The notes beneath the pieces are model-generated. The model made no database searches. It had not been told where the DNA came from and saw only the letters and a list, made by a program, of their open reading frames with translations. From contig JBEKTD010000006.1 of assembly GCA_049516395.1 (NCBI GenBank), forward strand, positions 62,001 to 126,000: DNA of 64,000 bases, given 5' to 3'. Origin of the DNA: Fen-1362 sp049516395. Lineage in GTDB: Bacteria; Planctomycetota; Phycisphaerae; Sedimentisphaerales; Anaerobacaceae. Positions 34,575 through 42,961 of the stretch are shown here, in pieces. Positions within the stretch are counted from its first letter, which is position 1, and the number at the start of each line of letters is the position of its first letter. Position numbers and translations under genes: made by a program.

Positions 34575-35926
34575 TCATTATTTCTCATCTGTTGTCCCAT
34601 CGCTGCTTCGGTTTTAGCGGTTAATTCGCCCATTTCGTTGCCGAAGAAGTCTTCTGGCCAATTTTTAATATCACCAAGCATATCAACATCAAGCTTTTCA
34701 ATCACAGACCGCGAATTTTCCATCTTGCAAAAATACAAGGCTGTTTGACCTACATCTATTGCTTTTTCGGCTATTCGCCGCTGGAGACGCCGGACAAAAT
34801 GTTCGCTATGACTCTCAACAATTATTTGTACCTTTCTATTTTTTATTGCGTCGATAAAAACATCGGCTAACCAACATTGAGCTAAAGGATGAAGATGTAA
34901 TTCAGGTTGTTCGAGCAATAAGACGGAACCTTCTGGAACATAGTAGCACATAACAAGTACTGGAAGCACCTGAGAAGCACCGAAACCCACATCGGTTATA
35001 AGTACCTCGGGACTATGTTCGGTTTTCTTAACTTTGACCTCGTAGTCCTTACGGCTTTCAATTCGCTTGAGGGTAAACGAATGAATTATTCCCATTTCTT
35101 GAAGCCAGTGGGCTATCATCTCTTCAAGTTGCCATATCCTTCTCTTTTTGCGGCCCGGAGGAATATATTTATCCTTGTCTTTTGCTGCCAGCATAGCAGC
35201 AACAGCAAGCTCGCCTCTCCTTCCGACATCCGACGGTGCGTCGCCAGCCCAAGTATAAATGCGCTTCGGATATTCACGCAATGGACCGAGGTAAGCTGTA
35301 CGGCCCAATAGACCTTCGAGCTCGAAAACGATGTCAGACAGAAACCCTACATTGGTATAGCGCCCACTCACTTCGTCTGGAAAACCGTAAAATTTGATGG
35401 GTGCTGGTAACGGCCAAGATTTGCCAACCTGTTTTTTTAAAATATACTCCGTTTCCGAAATGAGATCATACTCGTCCTTTTTTGATTTGATTTGCATACC
35501 AAATTTATTGTTGTCGAAGAAATAGCTGAATTTCTTTACTGTTGGGGAGCCGTCTTCTTCTTTGATCTCGACATTAAACTGTAAATCTTTTATTTCAAAG
35601 AGATTTTGGTCCTCGTGTTCCGGATCTTTTACTTCCCTAGTTTTCGGCAAATTCCAAGAAATCAATACTTCTAGAGGCAAGTTAATATCATGTGCATAAA
35701 TCAGGTCATGGAACGTTCCCAAATCCACTATGGAATTGCTGTCTCCAGTATAAAGCACTCGCCTACGATCCGTCGATTCAACCGTCTGCTTCATCATCAA
35801 AAGCAGTTGCAATATGCTGGTCTTTCCAGAACTGTTCGTGCCGAACAATCCTGTTAGTGGAGCCAAACGCAATCGTCCCGTATCCTGCCAAGACTTGAAG
35901 TTCTTGACTTGTAATTCCTTAATCAT
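34571..35926 (-). CDS. AAA/ABC-type ATPase (DUF3696-like, OLD/RecF-related)
   Basis: 451 aa. The N terminus IKELQVKNFKSWQDTG leads to Walker A GTNSSGKT (29-36). The C-terminal half has Walker B VLLLEQPELHLHP and an H-loop IIVESHSEHFVRRLQRR, the layout of OLD- and RecF-like ATPases. A DUF3696-like tail follows. There is no fused Toprim domain, and the separate PIN-like gene takes the place of a nuclease. I chose ATG 35926, as a GAGG lies upstream. The frame could extend to 36001. Confidence 0.88.
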   Translation of the reverse strand: MIKELQVKNFKSWQDTGRLRLAPLTGLFGTNSSGKTSILQLLLMMKQTVESTDRRRVLYTGDSNSIVDLGTFHDLIYAHDINLPLEVLISWNLPKTREVKDPEHEDQNLFEIKDLQFNVEIKEEDGSPTVKKFSYFFDNNKFGMQIKSKKDEYDLISETEYILKKQVGKSWPLPAPIKFYGFPDEVSGRYTNVGFLSDIVFELEGLLGRTAYLGPLREYPKRIYTWAGDAPSDVGRRGELAVAAMLAAKDKDKYIPPGRKKRRIWQLEEMIAHWLQEMGIIHSFTLKRIESRKDYEVKVKKTEHSPEVLITDVGFGASQVLPVLVMCYYVPEGSVLLLEQPELHLHPLAQCWLADVFIDAIKNRKVQIIVESHSEHFVRRLQRRIAEKAIDVGQTALYFCKMENSRSVIEKLDVDMLGDIKNWPEDFFGNEMGELTAKTEAAMGQQMRNNE

Positions 35927-36006
35927 TAAGCACCGCCTCTTTTCCACCAAACCTGTTCGATTGCTGCCAGACGAATAATTATTAGATATTATATGCAACA
36001 TAGGAT

Positions 36007-36035
36007 AGGATACCTAACTTAAGAATACTCGTCAA
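36007..36035 (-). promoter_or_regulatory. Possible promoter of the AAA/PIN pair
   Basis: On the minus strand TTGACG (36030-36035) and TATCCT (36007-36012) are 17 bases apart, just inside the right glnS repeat. The cassette would carry its own promoter. Confidence 0.4.
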
Positions 36036-36060
36036 ACCAAAAAATAAATGCTATTAGCCT

Positions 36061-36100
36061 TCCGCGACGAATGGGCTAAAATACAGAAAAAACAGAAACG
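36061..36100 (+). repeat. glnS 3'-end direct repeat, right copy (displaced old gene end)
   Basis: In frame it encodes FRDEWAKIQKKQKR, followed by TAA at 36103. It has no start of its own and looks like the severed 3' end of the original glnS. Confidence 0.8.
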
Positions 36101-36141
36101 TTAACGAACCTAAATTTATATTAAAATCAAGGAGAGTTGAT

Positions 36142-37050
36142 ATGGCCGGTTGGAAACTTGTTATTTGTCTGACATCGATTTTTGGCTTTGCTTCATCCTG
36201 CTATAGCCAATCAGCGGACACAAACACTGTCAAGCTGCCCGATGGATGGACCTCCGGCGATGTCAAGGCCAACGGGATAACCCTGCACTATTATCGAACA
36301 GGCAACGGCTCATTGCCGCCAATGGTGCTCTCACACGGCTATACTGATAACGGCCTGTGCTGGACTGATTTGGCCCTCGCTATGGAAAAAAGGTATGACG
36401 TCATAATGTACGATTTACGCGGCCACGGATTATCCGATGCGCCGGCTACAGGTTATAGCATAGAGGACAACGTCTCGGACATTGTCGGCCTGATAAAGGC
36501 CCTGAAACTCTCAAAACCTGTCATTATTGGACACTCCCTCGGAGGAAGTATCGCTGCAATCGTGGCCGCTCAATACCCGGATATTCCGAAAAAAGTCGTC
36601 CTCATAGACCCGCCCGGGCTGGTCAAACCGATGTTTGAAACCAGTGATGATGTCAACCGGGCAAGAATCCGATTCAAAAAGGATCTCGATTATGTGAAAA
36701 GCCTTAACCGCGAACAGCTCATAAAAGAAGCAGGCAGGCGGCACCCTGCCATTTCCCCGGCAGCCCGCGAACGCTGGGCCGATTCGAAAATGCAGATCAA
36801 GCTCCAGATTTTGGATAGCGTCATGACAATTCCGCCTCTCAAGCCCTATCTGCCTAAAATAACTGTCCCGACGCTGATTCTCAAAGCCGACGCCAATGAT
36901 ACCGTACGGAAAATGGAAATCGATGCGGTAAGCGCATACCCCAACATAAAAATCGTTCACGTAAAAGGCGCAGGCCACCTCGTTCATCTCGAGCGTCCTG
37001 ATGAATCGCTGGCCGTCATTAACGAATTTCTTGCGGATTCCAAACAATAG
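36142..37050 (+). CDS. Alpha/beta-hydrolase, secreted
   Basis: 302 aa. A signal peptide (WKLVICLTSIFGFASSCYS) is followed by an alpha/beta-hydrolase fold. The oxyanion region is LSHGYTDNGLCW, the nucleophile elbow is IGHSLGGS, the acid probably lies in LKADANDTV and the His in GAGHLVHLERPD. The substrate is unknown; an esterase, lipase or epoxide-hydrolase type is possible. AGGAGAGTTGAT precedes the ATG. It lies just after the displaced glnS end, so it was probably glnS's original neighbour. Confidence 0.9.
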   Translation: MAGWKLVICLTSIFGFASSCYSQSADTNTVKLPDGWTSGDVKANGITLHYYRTGNGSLPPMVLSHGYTDNGLCWTDLALAMEKRYDVIMYDLRGHGLSDAPATGYSIEDNVSDIVGLIKALKLSKPVIIGHSLGGSIAAIVAAQYPDIPKKVVLIDPPGLVKPMFETSDDVNRARIRFKKDLDYVKSLNREQLIKEAGRRHPAISPAARERWADSKMQIKLQILDSVMTIPPLKPYLPKITVPTLILKADANDTVRKMEIDAVSAYPNIKIVHVKGAGHLVHLERPDESLAVINEFLADSKQ

Positions 37051-37096
37051 CAGTTTCATTGAGAAAAAATAAGATCGTGTAAATTAGGTGTTATAT

Positions 37097-37942
37097 ATGA
37101 GATACATAACTCTCTTCGCGATGGCGATTGCTTTTGCGGGCGGATGCCAGAAGACCTACGTAACCACCGAAGCCCAAAAGGCAAAGTTGTCGGACGCCGA
37201 ATTACGGGAAGTTTTCAAAGCCGAATGTCTCGGCGAAGAACTCTATTTGCAGGATACTGTCGCCGCGAAGGCATCGCGTATGCTGTTGCAGACGGTCGGC
37301 CCAATAAAACCCGGCGAGTTGTCCGGCTGGATTGTCGTCAAGGATGGCGCAAAAAACCTGACGCGATTTATCAGGCAAACCGGGGAAAATATTAACGTCA
37401 TTTACGATGTGCGGATTGATGTGAAAGGTGATGCTGAGGTTACAAAGGATAATCTCAGCCCCTTATCAAAAACAGAAATCGCCATGTTCCTCGCCAGGCG
37501 AAACGCAATGCGGGCCGCGCCGAAGGATTGCGCCAGGGCTTACAATACCGCCGTAATAGAGGACATCGATTCAAATAGCTGGCTGGTATATATCCTCGCG
37601 GCCACAAAGGAAAATGTAATCGTCGTTGGAGGACACAGCCGGGTAAAGGTCTCGCCCGACGGCAATAACGTCCTGGCCGTAACCCCGCTTTATAAATCCT
37701 GTCTGACTGTACCGATACCCGCTGACAGCAACAACGCCAAAAAGGAATCGCTTTATGTTAGTTACCCAGTGGCCGACGTCCCTTCAGAAATCCACGTATA
37801 TCTGAACCGTCTTCACGGTTATCCTGTTTATGTAACCACGGCAAGAGGCAACTGGCTGGTAAAGGATGGCAGAATTTTACTCTTCAAACCCGCCGAAAAA
37901 ACAGAATCACAGGAAATCAACAAGGCACAGCAGAAAAAATAA
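37097..37942 (+). CDS. Unknown lipoprotein, 281 aa
   Basis: The N terminus MRYITLFAMAIAFAGGCQKT is a lipoprotein signal with Cys at about 17. The rest is soluble, and I do not recognise the family. ATG 37097 has AGGTG upstream. It follows the alpha/beta-hydrolase by 46 bases on the same strand, so they may be cotranscribed. The C terminus is rich in Lys, Glu and Gln. Confidence 0.75.
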   Translation: MRYITLFAMAIAFAGGCQKTYVTTEAQKAKLSDAELREVFKAECLGEELYLQDTVAAKASRMLLQTVGPIKPGELSGWIVVKDGAKNLTRFIRQTGENINVIYDVRIDVKGDAEVTKDNLSPLSKTEIAMFLARRNAMRAAPKDCARAYNTAVIEDIDSNSWLVYILAATKENVIVVGGHSRVKVSPDGNNVLAVTPLYKSCLTVPIPADSNNAKKESLYVSYPVADVPSEIHVYLNRLHGYPVYVTTARGNWLVKDGRILLFKPAEKTESQEINKAQQKK

Positions 37943-37972
37943 ACCGCCTTGTGGCTATCGCTACCGGAAAAG

Positions 37973-38332
37973 TCATTTCGCCAGGATAAATTTTATTGAA
38001 ATCACCAGCATCGCCACGCCGAAAATCCTCGAAAGCGTTACCCCCGAAATGGCAGTCGCGAATTTCGCGCCGAAGAACCCGCCTATGAAAAACCCGACGC
38101 ACATCAGGCCCGCGACCTTGATATCCACAAAGCCCGCCTTGTAATACGCCAACGCCGCCAACAACCCGATAGGCGGAACCATCATCGCCAGTGTCGTTCC
38201 CTGCGCCGTTTGCTGTGAAAACCCCAGCAGAAAAACCAGCGCAGGTATAATAAAAATCCCGCCCCCGATACCCAAAAGCCCGCTCAGAACCCCTGCAACC
38301 AATCCGAACGCCAAGTAAAGAGCTATCGCCAT
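37973..38332 (-). CDS. TauE/SafE-like membrane protein, half length
   Basis: 119 aa with about four hydrophobic helices. It starts with YLAFGLVAGVLSGLLGIGGG, the TauE/SafE signature, and contains LGFSQQTAQGTTLAMM and the GFFIGGFFGAKFA loop. Usual members are about 250 aa with two such halves, so this either works as a dimer or is a reduced copy. I chose ATG 38332 (AAGGACG upstream). A GTG start at 38368 would overlap the preceding gene. The substrate may be an anion such as sulfite or a sulfonate. Confidence 0.82.
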   Translation of the reverse strand: MAIALYLAFGLVAGVLSGLLGIGGGIFIIPALVFLLGFSQQTAQGTTLAMMVPPIGLLAALAYYKAGFVDIKVAGLMCVGFFIGGFFGAKFATAISGVTLSRIFGVAMLVISIKFILAK

Positions 38333-38364
38333 TTTATTCGTCCTTATTAAATCGGTTTGAATAC

Positions 38365-39537
38365 TCACTTGACCAAAAGCACGATAAGGTCAATTATAAA
38401 AAGCAGCACAATCGTTACCTCAAGCACAAACATCACCGTGTTAAACCTGTTTTGAAGCAGAATCTGGTATAGGCCGTCGAGCGTCCTGGTTTTTTCCCCG
38501 ATTATACGCTGCCAGTCACCGAGGTGGAACCTGTCCATTAGATTTCTGTGCGTCTTCGCAAGGTGCCAGTCGCCGAAAAATTTCGTTATGTTCGATAGCT
38601 CATCGCTTATTCTCGCAAGGTCGATACGAAGCTCGCGCAAATTATGCAGCATCCTGCGGGTGGAACCGGCCGCCTCTTTGTTCATATCGCTGTAAGCAAA
38701 CTGAAGCGCCTCATCAAGCGTTCTGTCGTAAGCCGCGAGCTCGACAAGCTGCACGTTTGCAAGCCCCATTATGTGCAGAACGTCGTCGAGCGAATCCTGC
38801 TGGCCCACCACAACCGCGGAATCCCAGTCAACCACAACAAGGTCATCCCCGTAATAGCTCAGGTATAATTCCGTCGATTCACTGACCTCCTGCTCTGATA
38901 ACGATTCGGCGTTTTCCTCCTGCATAAGCAGCGCCGCCACTCGCCTTCTGTTGGCCTTCAGCCAGTCCTCCGCACGAACCCCCTGCCCTTCGTAGCTCAA
39001 CAAAGAATGGGCCTGCCCTTCCACCCCAGGCAGTCCTGCTAAGCAGAACACCGTATATGCCTCCGCCTGCATCAGCACAGGTACTGGCCGAACACAGTAA
39101 GGCGCAAGGTTCTTTCGAACGCTTTCGGCAAACTCCGCAACCTCTTCCTCAAGACCCCGCTGGGTGAATTTCAAATCGTGATAACCCACAAGGTCCTCCA
39201 GCCGGTTAACCTCGAACGGCACTCGAACCTGAACGGTCATTGCGCCAACGCCGAAAATCTTAACGCTTTTCCGGATTTCAAGCGATTCTCCGCTGCGAAG
39301 AACTCGCTTCTCAGGAGCAAACTCGGCTATTCGGGGCCTATAGAAAAACATCTGCCTGGGAATTCGTTTGCTTGGGCCGACTAAGTAATCCTTTGTCGGC
39401 TGGTTTAAAATCTTCTCCACCGGCTCATTCTTGATATCGTATGCTATGTCATAAGCATAGATATAAACCACCTCGCCGCGATACGGCAGGCCCCGTCCCT
39501 TCGTACCAATATCTTTTTTCTCGCTTTTTATCTCCAT
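38365..39537 (-). CDS. Membrane-anchored protein, RMD1/YagE (DUF155)-like
   Basis: 390 aa. The soluble N-terminal part (about 1-360) ends in a coiled-coil-like stretch (LRELRIDLARISDELSN, then LDGLYQILLQNRFN) and a single C-terminal transmembrane helix (VMFVLEVTIVLLFIIDLIVLL). This layout and the helix ahead of the membrane segment resemble DUF155 proteins, whose bacterial function is unknown. The assignment is tentative. The TauE-like gene follows. Confidence 0.65.
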   Translation of the reverse strand: MEIKSEKKDIGTKGRGLPYRGEVVYIYAYDIAYDIKNEPVEKILNQPTKDYLVGPSKRIPRQMFFYRPRIAEFAPEKRVLRSGESLEIRKSVKIFGVGAMTVQVRVPFEVNRLEDLVGYHDLKFTQRGLEEEVAEFAESVRKNLAPYCVRPVPVLMQAEAYTVFCLAGLPGVEGQAHSLLSYEGQGVRAEDWLKANRRRVAALLMQEENAESLSEQEVSESTELYLSYYGDDLVVVDWDSAVVVGQQDSLDDVLHIMGLANVQLVELAAYDRTLDEALQFAYSDMNKEAAGSTRRMLHNLRELRIDLARISDELSNITKFFGDWHLAKTHRNLMDRFHLGDWQRIIGEKTRTLDGLYQILLQNRFNTVMFVLEVTIVLLFIIDLIVLLVK

Positions 39538-39559
39538 TTTCCGCTATGACACAAAACCC

Positions 39560-39607
39560 TTAATTTTTTCCTTTTTACTTTTTTCTTGGTGTCTTCGCGC
39601 CTTTGTG
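39560..39607. repeat. Degenerate octamer tract
   Basis: Units are TTAATTTT, TTCCTTTT, TACTTTTT, TCTTGGTG, TCTTCGCG and CCTTTGTG, beside the 3' end of trpC. Compare 1991-2057. Confidence 0.5.
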
Positions 39608-39618
39608 GCTAATCCATT

Positions 39619-40419
39619 TCAGTCAAACAGCTCTTTGAACCTGGCGGCTATGTCCCTGCTTTCGCAAAGCGTCTGCCCGATCAGCACCGCGCTGACGCCC
39701 GCCGTCTTTAATTTTTCAACGTCGACCCTCGTCTTGATTCCGCTCTCCGCCACCAAATCGACCTTGTTATCCAGCAGACCCGCCAGACGCAGCGTCGTAT
39801 TCAAATCCACCTGCATCGTCGCAAGGTCCCGGTTGTTTATCCCCAGAACACTGTAGCCCTTTCTCGGAAAGCCGACCATGCTTCGCACGCCCAAAAGCGA
39901 ATCCGCGTCGTGAATTTCCAGCAGCACCGTCAGCGTCAGCTCCGCCGCGGCAATCATCAAATCCGCAAGCTGGGCCGGCTTCAACGCCTCCGCTATCAGC
40001 AGTATCGCGTCCGCCCCCGCCACCCGCGATTCATAAACCTGCCAGATATCGATGATAAAATCCTTGCGCAAAATCGGCAAATCCACCGCGTGCTTCACCT
40101 GGTCAATATATTCGAGCTTGCCCTGAAAATACTTCTCGTCCGTCAAAACGCTTATGGCGTCCGCCCCGCATTTTTCGTATGCCTTTGCGATTGTCACCGG
40201 CGCAAAATCCCTGCATATCACCCCAGCCGACGGCGACGCCTTTTTTATCTCAGCGATAACATTCAGCCCTCTTTTATTTGTCTTCGTCACGGCCTTATAA
40301 AAATTACGGCACTTGTCCAGTATCGAAAGTTGCTCTTTCAGCTCCTCTATGGGCCGCTGCCTTTTCCGCCGTTCGACTTCCTTCCTCTTATCCGCAATTA
40401 TCTGTTCCAATATGGTCAC
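39619..40419 (-). CDS. trpC: Indole-3-glycerol phosphate synthase
   Basis: 266 aa. It closes the indole ring in tryptophan synthesis. The catalytic lysines lie in VIAEIKKASPSAG, in SVLTDEKYFQG and in LPILRKDFIID, with E in LLEIHD and the phosphate site VAESGIKT. GTG start at 40419, with AAAGGGACATTC upstream. No other trp genes are near. The DUF1844 gene precedes it. Confidence 0.95.
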   Translation of the reverse strand: MTILEQIIADKRKEVERRKRQRPIEELKEQLSILDKCRNFYKAVTKTNKRGLNVIAEIKKASPSAGVICRDFAPVTIAKAYEKCGADAISVLTDEKYFQGKLEYIDQVKHAVDLPILRKDFIIDIWQVYESRVAGADAILLIAEALKPAQLADLMIAAAELTLTVLLEIHDADSLLGVRSMVGFPRKGYSVLGINNRDLATMQVDLNTTLRLAGLLDNKVDLVAESGIKTRVDVEKLKTAGVSAVLIGQTLCESRDIAARFKELFD

Positions 40420-40445
40420 GAATGTCCCTTTGCGCTTTTTATTCG

Positions 40446-40844
40446 TTAATTTCCGGTTTGACTTGCGACCTTGACGTAAACCATACGAAGCTCATTAAGC
40501 GCGCTCGTTATGGCCTGCTGCTCCTCGTCACTAAGATTGCCTTTGGTCTTCGCTTCGAGCGTCCCCAGCATATCGATATTATACTTGGCAAGCGCAAGGT
40601 CCGGCGCACGTTTTTCCTGTCCCTTCACCTGGATAAACCCAAGCGAAAAAAGCGTCTGAGTGAAAAGCATGCTCACCAAAGCCGCAAAATCCCCTTCAGG
40701 CAGCGCACCCTGGCGACCACCCTCTTCGGCTTCCTGCTTTTGCGCATCCTCATCTGCCGCCAGCACTTCTTTTTCCTTCTTGGCCTGCTGCTTCCAGTCC
40801 TCATCGATAAATATCTTCTTCTCGTCCTTCTTTTCTTCTGCCAT
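40446..40844 (-). CDS. DUF1844 family protein
   Basis: 132 aa. A highly charged N terminus (about 1-50) precedes the DUF1844 core: FAALVSMLFTQTLFSLGFI, then LALAKYNIDMLGTLEAKTKG and LRMVYVKV. The function is unknown. GGAGCGAAAAAA precedes the start. It lies between smpB and trpC. Confidence 0.85.
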   Translation of the reverse strand: MAEEKKDEKKIFIDEDWKQQAKKEKEVLAADEDAQKQEAEEGGRQGALPEGDFAALVSMLFTQTLFSLGFIQVKGQEKRAPDLALAKYNIDMLGTLEAKTKGNLSDEEQQAITSALNELRMVYVKVASQTGN

Positions 40845-40898
40845 TTTTTTCGCTCCATTCTTTACTGCTAAAACACAAAAGTTTTTTGAGCGGTTGTT

Positions 40899-40933
40899 AA
40901 CTCAAAACTCAACACTTAAAACTAAAAACTCTT
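40899..40933. repeat. Heptamer tandem repeat (5 units)
   Basis: Units are AACTCAA, AACTCAA, CACTTAA, AACTAAA and AACTCTT, ending exactly at the smpB stop codon. Confidence 0.65.
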
Positions 40934-41409
40934 TAACGGTATTTCTTCATCCTCTTGTCAATGTCCCTTTTCTGTTCTCGTTCAGTTATCGCCCGGCGTT
41001 TGTCATATTGCCGTTTGCCTCGCGCAAGCGCAACTTCCGTCTTCGCCAAACCCTTTTGATTGAAATATATTCGCAAAGGCACAAGCGTGTAGCCTCGCTG
41101 TTCGAGCTTCGTGTAAATCTTGCGAATCTCGTGCTTGTGCATAAGCAGTTTTCTTTTTCGCGTCGGGTTATGCCCCGCTAAACCCGATACCTGGTATTGC
41201 GAGATTTTCGCGCCAACCAGCCAGCATTCCCCGTTCACGATTCTCGCGTATGACCCGCTCAGGTCCGCTTGCCCCGTGCGAAGCGACTTCACTTCGCTGC
41301 CCAAAAGCTCCATCCCAGCTTCGAACTTGTCTTCTATCTCGAAGTTATGCCAGGCCTTTTTGTTGACCGCCACCGAACTTTCTTTATCGTGACCCGATTT
41401 CGCCGCCAT
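40933..41409 (-). CDS. smpB: SsrA-binding protein SmpB
   Basis: 158 aa. It delivers tmRNA to stalled ribosomes. Visible are the OB-fold start (NKKAWHNFEIEDKFEAGMEL), GSEVKSLRTGQADLSGSYARI, the KRKLLMHKHEI block, and the basic tail (KRQYDKRRAITEREQKRDID) that enters the mRNA channel. I saw no ssrA gene in the window. Confidence 0.96.
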   Translation of the reverse strand: MAAKSGHDKESSVAVNKKAWHNFEIEDKFEAGMELLGSEVKSLRTGQADLSGSYARIVNGECWLVGAKISQYQVSGLAGHNPTRKRKLLMHKHEIRKIYTKLEQRGYTLVPLRIYFNQKGLAKTEVALARGKRQYDKRRAITEREQKRDIDKRMKKYR

Positions 41410-41564
41410 TTAAATTATCATAGCCGGGGAGGCTGCCGTCTGCAATAGTACAGGTCTCGCAGCCAGTGAGATTTGCCTTGGATCGGTCGTGAGCGTCTAT
41501 GTGATTCGCTTTAAGATATGTTGTCTTGCGATATGAGATACTGTGGCGGTTATCAGGTTGTTGA

Positions 41565-42641
41565 CTATGCCGTTATTCCCGTCGCCTTATCCTTATTTAC
41601 CCAGTCGGCCTCTGCCTCTTTGCTTTCTGACATATCTCGGATGATGCCAACAGCATGCCATTTGCCGCCCACATGGATTGAATTGACAGACAATTCTATG
41701 CCGAATTCTTCTCCGTTCTTCCTGATTGCCTCAAGTTTGAGCGTTTTGCCTAAGGCGTTGCCCTGCCCTGTTTTTTGGAAGTAGGAAAGACCTTTTTGAT
41801 AGGCATCATGGAATCGTTCGGGGGCCAGCAGCGCGTGAAGGGGTTTTCCGATTGCCTCATTGCGGGAATAACCGAATATTCTCTCTGCGGCTGGATTCCA
41901 AAAAGATATTTCTCCTTTTGGCCCCATCATTATGATAGCGTCCTTTGCGCATTCAGCTATCTTTCTAATGGTTTCACTTTCTTCAAGTTGTATCTGAGCG
42001 TGTTCTCGCTCAATAGTGTCTCTGGCCACAGCGACTATATACTCCCAGTGGCCCAATTTGACGATGCTGGCATTCACCTCGACTGGAAAGGTAGAGCCGT
42101 CCTTGCGTTTGTACCGCTCCGCTAACATGTATCCGTAATTTCTGACCTTCCCGACATATTCAGTCCAGGCAGGGTTATCAGTAATGTGCTCCCCAATATC
42201 CAATACGGTCAGGTTAAGCAGTTCAGGCCGTCCGTAACCAAGTGTAATGCATGCCCTGTAGTTCACATCCAGAATCTTCGCGGTTTCGGGTTCGATTATA
42301 AAGATGCTGTCGTTCGATTTATCAATTAGATTTCTGAATAAATCAAGTTTTCTTTCCGCCTTCTCGCTTGTTTTGAGCTTCTCATTTATGGGGTTTAGTA
42401 TCCAGTACAACATTATCGCGATAACCGCGGCCAGGACAATCGGTTCGAGAATTATTTTCCAGATTATCCCGGCATCCGGCACCTTTTCCATCGCCAACAT
42501 TATGGCTGTTTCACAGACGAAGATAATAACCACGGCCTTAAGGAACAATACGAAAGGTCGAGTGCGGACGTGTGACTGGTCTTGGGCAACAAGGCCAAGT
42601 GCGCTATCATCGCTTTTGTCTTTATGTAAAGTCTCGCTCAT
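41565..42641 (-). CDS. Membrane PAS-domain protein without a transmitter domain
   Basis: 358 aa. Two hydrophobic helices near the N terminus (FLKAVVIIFVCETAIMLAM and PIVLAAVIAIMLYWIL) are followed by two PAS domains (about 95-215 and 215-340), the second with the typical SFWNPAAERIFGYSRNEAIGKPL. It ends after the second PAS domain with no kinase, GGDEF or other output. It may be a truncated sensor kinase or may act on a partner. GGAGAACTGTCAA precedes the start. Confidence 0.85.
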   Translation of the reverse strand: MSETLHKDKSDDSALGLVAQDQSHVRTRPFVLFLKAVVIIFVCETAIMLAMEKVPDAGIIWKIILEPIVLAAVIAIMLYWILNPINEKLKTSEKAERKLDLFRNLIDKSNDSIFIIEPETAKILDVNYRACITLGYGRPELLNLTVLDIGEHITDNPAWTEYVGKVRNYGYMLAERYKRKDGSTFPVEVNASIVKLGHWEYIVAVARDTIEREHAQIQLEESETIRKIAECAKDAIIMMGPKGEISFWNPAAERIFGYSRNEAIGKPLHALLAPERFHDAYQKGLSYFQKTGQGNALGKTLKLEAIRKNGEEFGIELSVNSIHVGGKWHAVGIIRDMSESKEAEADWVNKDKATGITA

Positions 42642-42926
42642 TTGACAGTTCTCCGATTCGTTATTTTAAAAGTACGATGTATGCACCCAAATAGTGAGAA
42701 TTAACAGGTTGTAATCTAATATCGGCCTGCCAATAGGACGGGTTAAGTGATTAATAAGTAATGCTTTAGGTTTCTTACGCAGTAAACGGGGGCGATATAA
42801 CGGCTTGCCAGTGTTGTGACCTATGGACCTATAATATATAGTTGCAACCGAAATCCCCGGCCCATTTTTGCAAGGCCAACGGCTGCCACGGCCAAAATCT
42901 CCCTCCTGCCGCATTTCTTCTAAACT
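42642..42926. other. Intergenic stretch between the C1 fusion gene and the PAS gene
   Basis: No gene is seen. It holds a GC-rich imperfect dyad, GGCCAACGGCTGCCACGGCC (near 42876-42895), with no T-run, so it is not a clear terminator. Confidence 0.4.
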
Positions 42927-42961
42927 ATCCGCTACCCGCTATACGCTATACGCTGGCTTTA
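42927..42961. repeat. Heptamer tandem repeat (5 units) overlapping a stop codon
   Basis: Units are CTATCCG, CTACCCG, CTATACG, CTATACG and CTGGCTT. The final codons and TAG stop (42946-42948) of the 819-aa C1 gene lie within the tract. Confidence 0.7.

Noticed and set aside
36061..36105. Separate small gene
   Set aside because: It is the displaced glnS 3' end, with no start codon or ribosome site.
41410..41564. ssrA (tmRNA) gene beside smpB
   Set aside because: No tRNA-like ends or tag-peptide frame could be recognised.
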